From NCBI GenBank assembly GCA_025359915.1, contig JANYDE010000137.1, forward strand, positions 31,445 through 95,444: 64,000 nucleotides of DNA, given 5' to 3'. A program made the translations under genes and the position numbers. The notes below the pieces were generated by a model, which saw only the letters and a list, made by a program, of their open reading frames with translations, was not told the DNA's origin and searched no databases. This DNA is from Chamaesiphon sp. 336R_metabinner_41. Its GTDB lineage: Bacteria; Cyanobacteriota; Cyanobacteriia; Cyanobacteriales; Chamaesiphonaceae. Of this stretch, positions 45,109 to 53,853 are shown piece after piece (within the stretch, counting starts at the first letter, position 1; every line of letters starts with the position of its first letter).

Positions 45109-46251
45109 TCACTCCCAGTGATGGACATCACCGAGTAGGATTGGCTGCTTTGCTCCGGTGGCAGCGGGTAGGTTGCCAGGAATTTGATGATGTCGCCAGT
45201 AAGCCAAGACAGCGAAGGCAATCGCTTCTTTTGCATCTCCGTCTACTCCAGCCTCATCTGTAGTCACAATTGGGATATTTTGTAAATGATGTTGAATCCG
45301 TTGCCGTAGATACAGATTTCGACTACCACCACCACACAATAGTATTCTATCTGGTAGTTGTGGTAAAAAACGACGATAGCTATCTGCTATACTACTAGCT
45401 GTCAGATCGGCGATCGATGCTAATAAATCTGCGGGTGTGAGCTGATAGCCTGCGGCATCGGCGATACAATTTTGGAGATACTCGTGCCCGAATAGCTCTC
45501 TCCCCGTTGATTTGGGGGGTGGCGCGCTAAAATATTCGTGTTCTAACCAGGTTTGAACTAATGGTGTACGGACGTTACCTGTCGCCGCCCATGCGCCATC
45601 TCGATCGAATGTTAATTCACCTTGACTGAGCTGGTTGACAGCTAAATCGAGTAAACTGTTGCCAGGACCAGTATCCCAACCACAGACTTGATCTTCCCAA
45701 TTAGCCTGACTCTGGGGTGGTAAATAAGTAACGTTACCAATCCCACCAATATTCTGCACGCAGCGATGTTCGAGCTTATCGCCCAATAAATAAGCGTCGG
45801 GTTTGGGCACTAACGGCGCACCCTGTCCACCAGCGGCGATGTCGGCAGCGCGGAAGTTGTCAATGGTGGTAATTTTGGCGATCGAGGCGATCAATTCCCC
45901 CCTCCCAAGCTGGAGGCTGTACCCCATACTTTCAGCCGTTGTCGGGCGATGGAAGACCGTTTGACCGTGGGAACCGATTAGCGTTGCTGGGGCTTGGTTC
46001 GTTTGAATCTCAATCGCCGCCGCCCCAAAACACCGCGCTATTCCATCATCTAATTCGGCGAATTCAGCCATCGACAATCTTTCACCGCCACAGACAGCGA
46101 GAATGGCTGATCGAATCTGCTCAGGATACGGATAAGTCTCCGCCGCCAATAACTCCACCCGCAGATCGAGCGTCGTACCGCTAATTTCTACCAACGCGGC
46201 ATCGATCCCATCTACCGATGTTCCACTCATTAAGCCAATTACTTTCATCAT
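45109..46251 (-). CDS. anmK: Anhydro-N-acetylmuramic acid kinase
   Basis: Recycles 1,6-anhydro-MurNAc from peptidoglycan turnover to MurNAc-6-phosphate. The 380-residue sequence has [71 protein letters not shown] and [11 protein letters not shown], all ASKHA-fold signature parts of AnmK. The ATGATG start allows 380 or 379 residues. It is divergent from rpsP. Confidence 0.94.
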   Translation of the reverse strand: MMKVIGLMSGTSVDGIDAALVEISGTTLDLRVELLAAETYPYPEQIRSAILAVCGGERLSMAEFAELDDGIARCFGAAAIEIQTNQAPATLIGSHGQTVFHRPTTAESMGYSLQLGRGELIASIAKITTIDNFRAADIAAGGQGAPLVPKPDAYLLGDKLEHRCVQNIGGIGNVTYLPPQSQANWEDQVCGWDTGPGNSLLDLAVNQLSQGELTFDRDGAWAATGNVRTPLVQTWLEHEYFSAPPPKSTGRELFGHEYLQNCIADAAGYQLTPADLLASIADLTASSIADSYRRFLPQLPDRILLCGGGSRNLYLRQRIQHHLQNIPIVTTDEAGVDGDAKEAIAFAVLAYWRHHQIPGNLPAATGAKQPILLGDVHHWE

Positions 46252-46440
46252 TCACCCCTCAAACCAAGTATCTGAAAAATCTTATTGATCGCCCTAAATC
46301 ATTGACCAAAACCCTATTCCCTATTCCCTATCCCCTATTCCCCATCTAAAATAGACAAGTTACTCTCTTGCCATGTTATACTTGAAAGGCTGTGGGTCAA
46401 CTAGATAACTCACCTATATTAACAGTTAAACTGCTTCAAA

Positions 46441-46704
46441 ATGATCAAAATACGCCTCAAAAGATTTGGTAAAAAACGCGAAGTTAGTTACCGTCTAGTA
46501 GCAATGCAAAGCACTTCCAGACGCGATGGTCGTCCATTGGAAGAGCTAGGCTTCTACAACCCCAGAACTGACGAAGTTCGTCTCGAAACTGAAGCGATCC
46601 TCAAAAGACTCAGTCAAGGTGCCCAGCCTACTGAAACCGTGCGCCGGATTCTAGAGAAAGCGAATGTCATCGAACGCAAAGAGATCGCATACAAAGGTAC
46701 CTAA
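46441..46704 (+). CDS. rpsP: 30S ribosomal protein S16
   Basis: An 87-residue ribosomal protein: [36 protein letters not shown] and [16 protein letters not shown] are standard. It is followed five bases later by a KH-domain protein, the usual bacterial pair. The upstream spacer has a CCCTATTCCCTAT-type tandem tract, and a promoter may lie within it. Confidence 0.96.
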   Translation: MIKIRLKRFGKKREVSYRLVAMQSTSRRDGRPLEELGFYNPRTDEVRLETEAILKRLSQGAQPTETVRRILEKANVIERKEIAYKGT

Positions 46705-46709
46705 GTAAC

Positions 46710-47150
46710 GTGACAGTTTCGACCCAACCATCCAATTTGCCCGATTACGAGCAATTGGTCAAATTCTTATTCCAACCATTTTTGAGTGCGCCAGAAGCGA
46801 TTGGGGTCGATTGTGAATACACAGTCGATCGACATCGGATCTGGATTCGCGTCGCTGTAGCTACACCTGATCGAGACACTGCTTTCGGTCGGGGCGGACG
46901 AAATATCCAAGCAATTCGGACAGTTCTCCAAGCAGCAGCGACAGCGGTTGGTCAATCCATTAATCTCGATGTCTATGGTAGCAGTTCTAGCTCCAGACAG
47001 TCAGATTCCGCCGATAATGGCGAATCTCGCGGTTCTGGAATTAGACCTACTCGCACTCCACCCCCCAGTCGTCGCTCTGCCGATGATGGAGATGCTCCAG
47101 AAGAAAAGGCGAGTCCACGTTCCAACGTACCGCCACCACGCCGTAAATAA
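46710..47150 (+). CDS. khpA: KH-domain RNA-binding protein (KhpA-like) with long tail
   Basis: A 146-residue protein. Residues 1-90 are KhpA-like: DYEQLVKFLFQPFL, IWIRVAVATPDRDTAFGRGG with the RNA-binding GRGGRNIQAIR loop, and NLDVYG. The last 55 residues are Ser, Arg and Pro-rich (TRTPPPSRRSADD) and probably disordered. That tail is longer than in Bacillus or Streptococcus KhpA. The start is GTG. It forms an operon with rpsP. Confidence 0.9.
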   Translation: MTVSTQPSNLPDYEQLVKFLFQPFLSAPEAIGVDCEYTVDRHRIWIRVAVATPDRDTAFGRGGRNIQAIRTVLQAAATAVGQSINLDVYGSSSSSRQSDSADNGESRGSGIRPTRTPPPSRRSADDGDAPEEKASPRSNVPPPRRK

Positions 47151-47223
47151 TTATATTTCTGACCCCCTAATTTAGTTAACAAGTAACAGGGGGTAGTTTT
47201 CCGTTTCAAAAATTATCAATTAA

Positions 47224-48468
47224 TCATCCCATTGTCACCTGTTGGGTTGCAATAAGTGCTGCTAAACCAATCGCACCGCGCTGAGAACCGTGATAATTGG
47301 ACATGCCGAGCCAAATTCGATCGCTCCCGCGCTGGTGGCGATAAAAGCGGGGTGAAGCATTGATATAGACAGAAGCACTATTGATTCCGGCGACAAATTG
47401 TTGAGTTTCTAGGTAAGAATCGGTGACAATACAATCAGCATGACCACTACTATATTTATCAATTGTGGCGATCGCTTCATCCACGCCTTGAACAGATTTA
47501 AAGGCGATAACTTTACGTAAATAAGGATGATGCCATTCCCCATCCTGGGCTAATTGTAAGTATTCCCCATAATTGTTCACCAATTCTCGATCGCCACGTA
47601 ATAGAAAGCCTTTCTCCTTTAAATTCTTCCACAACATGATCAGAGAAGTCGATCCGCGATTGGTATGAATCAATACCTTCTCGATCGCATTTACCGCATC
47701 CGGTTCGCCCACATGACTATCGCAAATCGCATGACGCACCAGCTCCATATCGCCATTTGCGCCCCAGTATAAATAACAATTGCCGATCGCCGCAGGTAAA
47801 ATCGATACTGTTGCCTGTTGCGTCACCTGATGAATCAAACTCGGTCTACCATAGGGAATAACCAAATTAACCTGCTGAGTGTGGGTTAATAGCTCGTATA
47901 ACAGCCCAGGATTGGCATCGATGAGCTGGACAGCATTCTGTGGAAAATCAACTTGTTCTAAGCCTGTTCTAAGGGCAGTCTCGATCGCTAGGTTCGTATT
48001 TTGCGCCTCTGCGCCACCACGAAGAATCAGACTATTACCTGTCTTGAGTGTCATTCCCGCTGCAATGATTGCCAATTCTGGCAACGCCTCATAGATAAAG
48101 GCTACGGTACCTAAAGGTTTAACCTGACTATAATGATGTCGATCGCTTTCTTGGGAGCCGATATCATTACTACCATACATCGAGGAAATCTCACCCAGCC
48201 GATGTAGTAAGTCGATATAACGCTGGAGCCGTTCGGGAGTGAGCTTCAGCCAATCTAGTAGTAGATCGGAGATACCTAATTCTCGACTAGCTTCCAAGTC
48301 GAGAGTATTAGCTTCGAGAATATCGTTGAAAGCCCACCTTAGAGCCGTTGCCATCGATCCAATCGCCTGTTCTCGTTGCTTGCTATTCGTCAACGAGAGA
48401 TATCGTCCAGCTCGATCGGACTGATGCAATATACTGGCTAGGCTGGGGTTGACACTCGCATGTTCCAT
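47224..48468 (-). CDS. ProA-like glutamate-5-semialdehyde dehydrogenase homologue lacking the catalytic Cys
   Basis: A 414-residue aldehyde-dehydrogenase-fold protein alignable end to end with ProA (IYEALPELAIIAAGMTLKTGN; LVIPYGRPSLI; AIGNCYLY; SASVYINASPRF; GAIGLAAL). In ProA the catalytic Cys lies in RPSTCNTVETLLV; here the segment is EPDAVNAIEKVLIH, with V259 in its place. The NADP-contact IYEARPN is also changed to IYEALPE. It is therefore unlikely to be an ordinary dehydrogenase. It may be a non-catalytic paralogue; a second proA elsewhere would be expected. Confidence 0.75.
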   Translation of the reverse strand: MEHASVNPSLASILHQSDRAGRYLSLTNSKQREQAIGSMATALRWAFNDILEANTLDLEASRELGISDLLLDWLKLTPERLQRYIDLLHRLGEISSMYGSNDIGSQESDRHHYSQVKPLGTVAFIYEALPELAIIAAGMTLKTGNSLILRGGAEAQNTNLAIETALRTGLEQVDFPQNAVQLIDANPGLLYELLTHTQQVNLVIPYGRPSLIHQVTQQATVSILPAAIGNCYLYWGANGDMELVRHAICDSHVGEPDAVNAIEKVLIHTNRGSTSLIMLWKNLKEKGFLLRGDRELVNNYGEYLQLAQDGEWHHPYLRKVIAFKSVQGVDEAIATIDKYSSGHADCIVTDSYLETQQFVAGINSASVYINASPRFYRHQRGSDRIWLGMSNYHGSQRGAIGLAALIATQQVTMG

Positions 48469-48562
48469 AGGGAGTTCTTAACCTTGGTCAAATAACCAGA
48501 TCGTGATGATGGTAAAAGACAATAGATAGCTATCGTTACTCATAGTACAAGATTTACCCCCC

Positions 48563-48662
48563 TCCCAGTATCAAATTAGATATCTGGAGCAGTGAGTGAA
48601 TAGTGGATAGTGAATGGGTTATTAGTATGTAACGGTGATGGTGATTAGTTTATTTGCTAGCT
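48563..48662. repeat. About 100-bp dispersed repeat, copy 2
   Basis: Homologous to 33904-34002 with many substitutions. It lies in the 520-base spacer between proA-like and pcrA, which otherwise holds the tRNA and two hairpins. Confidence 0.8.
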
Positions 48663-48712
48663 GTTATGAGAGTAAGATCGGACTAGCTAATGTTACTTTA
48701 CCTGAGCACAAT

Positions 48713-48737
48713 AAAAAAGCCTCCCAATTAGGAGACT
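48713..48737 (-). terminator. Rho-independent terminator of tRNA-Gly
   Basis: On the minus strand a GTCTCC/GGGAGGC stem is followed by TTTTTT, some 40 bases after the tRNA 3' end. Confidence 0.85.
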
Positions 48738-48777
48738 TCTTCACTAGTCTTTGTGGTTGAAGACCATCGATTTAATA

Positions 48778-48849
48778 AGCGGGAGACGCGATTCGAACGC
48801 GCGACATCAACCTTGGCAAGGTTGCGCTCTACCACTGAGCTACACCCGC
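48778..48849 (-). tRNA. tRNA-Gly (GCC)
   Basis: A 72-nt cloverleaf: GCGGGTG acceptor, D arm GCTCAGTGGTAGAGC, anticodon arm AACCTTGCCAAGGTT with GCC, and T arm GCGCGTTCGAATCGCGT. The CCA is not encoded. One mismatch (T6-T67) occurs in the acceptor. Confidence 0.96.
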
Positions 48850-48945
48850 AAACACATGGTTTTTTGACCACACCTATAACTATCGCAGGGTTTTGATGGT
48901 TTGTCAATACCTTAGGTGAAATTAGTTGGAGAGATTGGTGGGGAC

Positions 48946-48978
48946 AGATCACCGACTTCTGGGAGAAGTCGGTGATCT
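48946..48978 (-). terminator. GACTTCT-family stem-loop after pcrA
   Basis: A perfect 15-bp stem, AGATCACCGACTTCT and its complement, with loop GGG. It is placed 10 bases past the pcrA stop and probably terminates it, though without a clear T-run. Confidence 0.65.
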
Positions 48979-48988
48979 TGCGTTGTTA

Positions 48989-51900
48989 CTATATTTTTTG
49001 CAGTCCGACGATTTTTGGATCGATAATTTTTTGACCGAGATTTGGGAACTTAATGGCGACAGATTGTTTGTTCTCAGTCCCAAATACATGGGTGATTTGC
49101 CCTACCCCAAAACTGCGGTGAATTACTCGATCTCCAACACGCCAGCCAGTCGTTTGACTGGTAGCATTACCGACAGTTTTAGGGTCTTTTGGCGGTGCTT
49201 TGGGTGTTGTTTTAGATTGAACTTTGGTGCGGATATTACTATTGAGTAATTCTGGAGGTAATTCGCCGATGAATTGCGATCGAACTGCGGGTTCTCTGGA
49301 GCCATATAAGCGGCGTTCCCGTGCGTGGGAGAGATATAACATTTCTTCGGCGCGGGTGATACCGACATAGCATAACCTGCGTTCTTCTTCGACGGCTAAA
49401 GGATCGTTAAGAGAGCGATAACTAGGGAATAATCCGGCTTCTAAGCCGACGAGGAAAACGATCGGAAATTCTAGTCCTTTGGAGGCATGTAATGTCATCA
49501 GGGAGACGGCTTCTTTCCCTTCTTGAAGGTTGTCTAAATCGGAACTAAGGGCAGCACTGGCGAGGTAAGTTTCAAGAGTTGGTGATTCGTTTTCTTCTTG
49601 AAATTGAATCGTGGCGTTAACTAATTCTTGAATGTTTTGAACGCGCTCTAAGGCTTCATCTGTGCCTTGAGTTTGCAATTCATGGACGTAGCCAGAGTCT
49701 TCGATAATTCCGGTGACGATATCAACAATTGGGCGGGTTTCTGCTTCGCCCCGCCATTTATTAATAATTTCGGCAAATGCTAGAACTCCTTTTGACGATC
49801 GACCTGCTACTGTTTTAACTGAGGTGTCATCACTGAGAATTTCCCATAGGGGTACACCTAATTGATGGGCGGCATTTTGGAGATTATCGATCGTAGTTTG
49901 TCCGACACCACGGCGGGGAGTATTAATCACGCGGAGCAAACTAACTGTATCGCTAGGATTAGCAATTGCCCGCATATAGGCGATGATATCCTTGACTTCC
50001 TTACGATCGTAGAACTTGAGTCCACCAACAATAGTATAGGGGATTTGCGATCGTACAAAGGCATCCTCGATCGGTCGAGACTGAGCATTGGTGCGGTAGA
50101 GTACGGCAAACTTGCCATGATTGAGTTCGGGATTCTCGCGCAATAGTTTCCGAATTTGACTGACGATAAATTCAGCTTCATCGATTTCGTTCTCAGCCTT
50201 GTACAGAAATATTGGTTCGCCTTCGCCGCGTGTAGCAACTAGAATTTTATCGATTCGTTGGGTATTTTGTTGAATCAGATGATTGGCTGCTGCTAGAATG
50301 TTCGCACGCGATCGATAGTTTTCTTCCAATTTGACCATTGTTTCGGTCACATCATCAGTTTTACTATCACCAAAATCATCCTGAAAGTTCATCAGAATAG
50401 TGAAATCTGCAGCACGGAATGAATAGATCGAATTATGGACTAGTACGCCGTTAGCAATATAATTATGATATCGATCGACTTCTAAATCGTAAACAGCTCC
50501 CTCATAATCCTCTTGCCACACTTCATCGATATCAATTTCTTGCAACAAACCATCAATTTCGAGTAAGACTTTCATCCGAGGATGCAAATGGGATAGGGGC
50601 ATGAAATCGTAGACAGTCCCTTCGATTTGTGCCCGACGACGAATTTCTAGACCACCACTGTTTGCGACGATATGAGCCATCCCAACTGCTTCCCGATAAG
50701 ATTTTCGAGCAGTTTCATAGCGATAGGTTCCTGGTAATTTACCTGCTCTAACTGGCAATCCAGCTTCAGTTAATTGACAAGCTATTTCCTCACGATTAGA
50801 TGACCATTGTAATCGATGATCTGCTCTAGTTTGTAGCCCACTGTTTTTGCGGACATTGCCAAACATAGTGAGATTTAAAGTTTGTCGTCGTTGACCACTT
50901 TGAGGACGATAATGGGGGAAATCTGGATGCAACCACAATGCAGCCATTAATTTTTGGGCATTACCAATCGTATCGACCTCTTGAAAAAGTTTAAATACAG
51001 TTTCATCAGTGATCTTGCCCTCACGTCCCTGAGTATGAAACATTATCGTTGGCAAACCATATTGAGCCGCAAAGTAAGCTTCATAATATACGGCTTCTTC
51101 ATAACTATCGACGGCTTTGAGAATCCACAATTTATCGGCGTGTTCTTGGTTTACTCTGACCTTAAAACCGATTTCTGGATTACCATAATCATTTTTTCTC
51201 ATTCCAGTCGTAATTCCCACCCGATAACCACGATCCGATCGATACATTAAATAAACGTAATGGCGATCTTCCAGCGGAATAGATCGAGCCAAGAGAATAT
51301 GGTGAGGTGTTCCTCTTAATACTTTTTCACCATAACGAATACACCACATTTCTCCCTTGAATTTACTCTGATGTATATGAGTGATTGTGCTAGCGGTAGT
51401 GCGATGGGTTCCATCAGTTACTATGACAGCATCACCGACTTTTAATTGTTCGATGGGAATATTACCTTTGGGTGTCAAAACACCTGTTTCTGGTGGCAAA
51501 CATTGATCTGCATCACCAACAACAAAGATCGATCGATGTTCCCAGGCATCGAAGGTTTTGCTATCGACACCATTAGTAACTAGCAGTTGAATCAGATCGT
51601 ATTGTGTCCGATTAGTATCCTGATATTCATCGACTAATATATGTCTAAATTTGCGATGCCAATAATCTAAGACTGGAGCATTCTGACGAAAGAGCTGAAC
51701 GGGTACTAATAATAGATCGTCAAAATCGAGCGCGTTATTCGCACAGAGCGCGTCTTGATACAGCTTGTAGACATCAGCAATCACTCGCCCTTTATAGTCA
51801 TTCTGCTCTCGACTAAATTCATCTGGAGATAACCCTTTATTTTTCGCCGTACTAATTGCATACCGAACCGAGCGCGGATCGAATTTCTTATCGTCTAGAT

Positions 51901-52399
51901 CTAACTGCTTAACGACAATCTGCTTAACTAATCCCTGACAGTCAGCATCATCAAAGATCGAGAAATTCTTATTCCAGGTTCGTCCCTTATCATCTTGATA
52001 TTTCTCGATATCAAATCGCAATACCTTACTAAATAAACCGTGGAATGTCCCCACCCAGAGATCCTTAATAATCGTCTTATAAATATACGATCGCATTTGA
52101 GTTTGCTGATACTCATCCAATGCACCCCACGCCTTCCCATACTTAAATTCTGCTTGTTGCTGGGCGAATAAAATCTCGATTCTCGATCGCATTTCCTTCG
52201 CAGCTTTATTGGTAAAAGTAACTGCTAAAATATGGGCAGGATCGACGCGATGAGTACGAATTAAATTAGCGATGCGATAGGTGAGGGCGCGAGTTTTGCC
52301 ACTACCAGCACCAGCGACTACTAATAAAGCTCCACAATAATGCTCGACAGAACGTCGTTGGGATGGATTGAGATGAGCGAGAAAATCGGTATTAGACAT
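48989..52399 (-). CDS. pcrA: UvrD/PcrA-type DNA helicase containing an intein
   Basis: A 1136-residue precursor starting at MSNTDFLAHLNPSQRRSVEH (52399); the longer frame upstream is repeat DNA. Walker A is AGAGSGKT, motif II is LVDEYQDTN, and motif III GDADQ/SIYSFRAAD is split by a 357-residue intein. Later motifs are VGGLKFYDRKEVKD, VSLMTLHASKGLEFP and YVGITRAEE. The C-terminal Tudor-like end is GDRVIHRSFGVGQITHVFG. After splicing the helicase would be 779 residues. Role: 3'-5' unwinding in repair and replication-restart. Activity depends on intein removal. Confidence 0.95.
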   Translation of the reverse strand: MSNTDFLAHLNPSQRRSVEHYCGALLVVAGAGSGKTRALTYRIANLIRTHRVDPAHILAVTFTNKAAKEMRSRIEILFAQQQAEFKYGKAWGALDEYQQTQMRSYIYKTIIKDLWVGTFHGLFSKVLRFDIEKYQDDKGRTWNKNFSIFDDADCQGLVKQIVVKQLDLDDKKFDPRSVRYAISTAKNKGLSPDEFSREQNDYKGRVIADVYKLYQDALCANNALDFDDLLLVPVQLFRQNAPVLDYWHRKFRHILVDEYQDTNRTQYDLIQLLVTNGVDSKTFDAWEHRSIFVVGDADQCLPPETGVLTPKGNIPIEQLKVGDAVIVTDGTHRTTASTITHIHQSKFKGEMWCIRYGEKVLRGTPHHILLARSIPLEDRHYVYLMYRSDRGYRVGITTGMRKNDYGNPEIGFKVRVNQEHADKLWILKAVDSYEEAVYYEAYFAAQYGLPTIMFHTQGREGKITDETVFKLFQEVDTIGNAQKLMAALWLHPDFPHYRPQSGQRRQTLNLTMFGNVRKNSGLQTRADHRLQWSSNREEIACQLTEAGLPVRAGKLPGTYRYETARKSYREAVGMAHIVANSGGLEIRRRAQIEGTVYDFMPLSHLHPRMKVLLEIDGLLQEIDIDEVWQEDYEGAVYDLEVDRYHNYIANGVLVHNSIYSFRAADFTILMNFQDDFGDSKTDDVTETMVKLEENYRSRANILAAANHLIQQNTQRIDKILVATRGEGEPIFLYKAENEIDEAEFIVSQIRKLLRENPELNHGKFAVLYRTNAQSRPIEDAFVRSQIPYTIVGGLKFYDRKEVKDIIAYMRAIANPSDTVSLLRVINTPRRGVGQTTIDNLQNAAHQLGVPLWEILSDDTSVKTVAGRSSKGVLAFAEIINKWRGEAETRPIVDIVTGIIEDSGYVHELQTQGTDEALERVQNIQELVNATIQFQEENESPTLETYLASAALSSDLDNLQEGKEAVSLMTLHASKGLEFPIVFLVGLEAGLFPSYRSLNDPLAVEEERRLCYVGITRAEEMLYLSHARERRLYGSREPAVRSQFIGELPPELLNSNIRTKVQSKTTPKAPPKDPKTVGNATSQTTGWRVGDRVIHRSFGVGQITHVFGTENKQSVAIKFPNLGQKIIDPKIVGLQKI
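50432..51502 (-). mobile_element. Intein in PcrA, with GIY-YIG-like insert
   Basis: 357 codons (precursor residues 300-656). It starts with Cys (CLPPETGVLTPKG), has block B RGTPHHILLA, block F VYDLEVDRYHNYIANG and ends VLVHN, followed by Ser of the extein. All splicing residues (Cys1, block-B His, penultimate His, final Asn, +1 Ser) are present. Between B and F, YVYLMYRSDRGYRVGIT and EAVYYEAYFAAQYG resemble the GIY-YIG endonuclease pattern; no LAGLIDADG motif is seen. It is therefore a full intein with possible homing function. Confidence 0.92.
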
Positions 52400-52443
52400 T
52401 GGAGAGGGAGAGAGGAGCTGATTTTTTTGGTGTTGCGGAGATT

Positions 52444-52520
52444 CACCCACCCCGATAGAGCCTGCGGCTCTATCGCCCCTCCGTTCGCGGAGCGTCTCCT
52501 TCAGGAGAGGAGGGGATTTA
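52444..52520 (+). repeat. CCACCCC...GGAGGGG modular repeat, copy 5 (with extra module)
   Basis: CCACCCCG, hairpin ATAGAGCCTGCGGCTCTAT, CGCCCCTCC, then an inserted GTTCGCGGAGCGTCTCC hairpin (52483-52508), then GGAGGGGATTTA. The extra module is the same kind found in frame in the 12834 gene. Confidence 0.85.
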
Positions 52521-52634
52521 CTCCCAACCCCCTTATAAAGGGGGCTTTCCGGCTCTCTTCCCTGCTTGATACTCAACTATCGGGGAACCCGAAGAGTATG
52601 CACATCCGCTTTATGAAGTGAGGGTTGGGGTGGA

Positions 52635-52681
52635 AAATTCCCTCCTTGGAGGGGTGGCGCGTAGCGACGGGGTGGGTAGAT
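52635..52681 (-). repeat. CCACCCC...GGAGGGG modular repeat, copy 6 (inverted)
   Basis: AAATTCCCTCCTTGGAGGGG with GTGGCGCGTAGCGAC GGGGTGGGTAGATCT, nearly identical to copy 3. It forms an inverted pair with copy 5 upstream of pcrA; the spacer between them holds no gene. Confidence 0.85.
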
Positions 52682-52698
52682 CTATGCCGAAGTCAGTA

Positions 52699-53322
52699 TC
52701 ATTCAACCACTTTAAACACAACCGAAAGATTATTGGCTGGCATCGGATAGACTTGTTGCAGCTCGAAATTATGACTGTGAGCGACAGCAGTGATTTCTTC
52801 TAAATCTCGCACACCCCATTCGGGATTCTGACTCCGCAGACTCTCATCAAACGCAGCATTACTAGGGGCTGTATGGACTCCAGCTTGCTTGAAAGGGCCA
52901 TATAGGTACAAAATACCACCAACAGGGAGAATGCGGCTTGCTTCGGCAAATAACCCTAGATAAGCCGATCGAGGGGCAATATGAATCATGTTAATATTCA
53001 CAATTGCGGTAATTGGCTCTCTTGATTCTACCAACCATTCAGGGCTACTGGCATCGAGATCGATCGGGGGATATATATTATCGCACGGAGCGGACTGTTG
53101 CCATGCGACAATACTCGCCCTCGCATCGGGATTGGGATCTGATGGGAGCCAATGGCGCGGCGCAAGCTGTGGAGCCATGAATATCGCGTGTTCGCCAGTA
53201 CCGCTGGAGATTTCCAGAATCGTACCCGTGGGTGGTAATACTTGCTTCAAAATTGCCAGAATTGGTTCGCGATTGCGTTCGGTAGCGGGTGCGTATCGTC
53301 GGAGATCTAGAGAATTATCCAT
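52699..53322 (-). CDS. DUF938-family SAM-dependent methyltransferase
   Basis: A protein of about 207 residues. LRRYAPATERNREPIL is the DUF938 opening. ILEISSGTGEHAIFMAPQL is the SAM motif I, SDPNPDARASI the second, and AIVNINMIHIAP plus RILPVGGILYLYGPFKQAG close the fold. The start MDNSLDL (53322) is preferred over a GTG two codons upstream. The substrate is unknown. Confidence 0.85.
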   Translation of the reverse strand: MDNSLDLRRYAPATERNREPILAILKQVLPPTGTILEISSGTGEHAIFMAPQLAPRHWLPSDPNPDARASIVAWQQSAPCDNIYPPIDLDASSPEWLVESREPITAIVNINMIHIAPRSAYLGLFAEASRILPVGGILYLYGPFKQAGVHTAPSNAAFDESLRSQNPEWGVRDLEEITAVAHSHNFELQQVYPMPANNLSVVFKVVE

Positions 53323-53431
53323 TGGCACTAATGCGTTCGAGCTGCTTCTAGCTTAGTATATGTAGCGATCTCGCGATGTTAAAGATCGATTTAATATCAA
53401 TTATCATTTAATTAAATCAACTCTTTCATTT

Positions 53432-53701
53432 ATGTCATCAGCTATGGCTAATTTAATTGTACGTAATGTTGACGATGCGTTGGCGGAGCCTCTCCTCTGG
53501 AGAATCGCCAACGCTCTAAAAGTGCAAGCCAGCCGGCGCGGAATCAGTGCTGAAGCAGAGCATCGCCGGATTCTCGAACAAGCTCTACTTCGCCCTAAGA
53601 AAAAACCATTTCTTGAAGCTCTGAGCCAGATTCCCGATGTCGGCACTGATGCCGATTTTGCACGAATCCAAGATCTGTCAACCACAAATCCACTCGACTG
53701 A
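53432..53701 (+). CDS. FitA-like antitoxin with in-frame repeat insertion
   Basis: An 89-residue ribbon-helix-helix antitoxin; the core is MANLIVRNVDDAL ... ALKVQASRRGISAEAEHRRIL. Between VDDAL and ALKVQ about ten extra residues (AEPLLWRIAN) interrupt the helix 1 region, encoded by a palindrome (53477-53514). The insert likely impairs DNA binding. MANLIVRN (53444) may be the natural start. It overlaps the start of a truncated toxin by one base. Confidence 0.8.
   Translation: MSSAMANLIVRNVDDALAEPLLWRIANALKVQASRRGISAEAEHRRILEQALLRPKKKPFLEALSQIPDVGTDADFARIQDLSTTNPLD
53477..53514. repeat. Palindrome inserted in the fitA-like gene
   Basis: GCGTTGGCG ... CGCCAACGC arms around an inner TCTCC/GGAGA stem. 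GTTGGCGRAGCCTCT also occurs within the S1C protease gene (20345-20372, other strand). Confidence 0.8.
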
Positions 53702-53853
53702 TGTACTTACTCGATACCAACATCATCAGCGAATTACGCAAACGAGACCGAGCAAACCCTGGTATCACCCGTTTTTTTCGTCAAATCGCCGAACAAGGAG
53801 CAATCTCATACCTCAGCGTAATTACTATCGGTGAACTGCGGTTGCAGTATTAG
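53701..53853 (+). pseudogene. Truncated FitB/VapC-like toxin
   Basis: Only 50 codons: MYLLDTNIISELRKRDRANP ... SYLSVITIGELRLQY, then TAG. The PIN start (LLDTN) and the second acidic motif (GELR) are present, but the C-terminal 85 or so residues with the remaining catalytic Asp residues are missing. The stop is directly followed by a small palindrome (ACGATTTTAATCGT, 53856-53869), so a repeat insertion probably cut the gene. The toxin is expected to be inactive. Confidence 0.85.

Noticed and set aside
52400..52576. 59-codon N-terminal extension of PcrA
   Set aside because: The extension translates a dispersed repeat (52444-52520); MSNTDFLAHLNPSQ is the natural helicase start.
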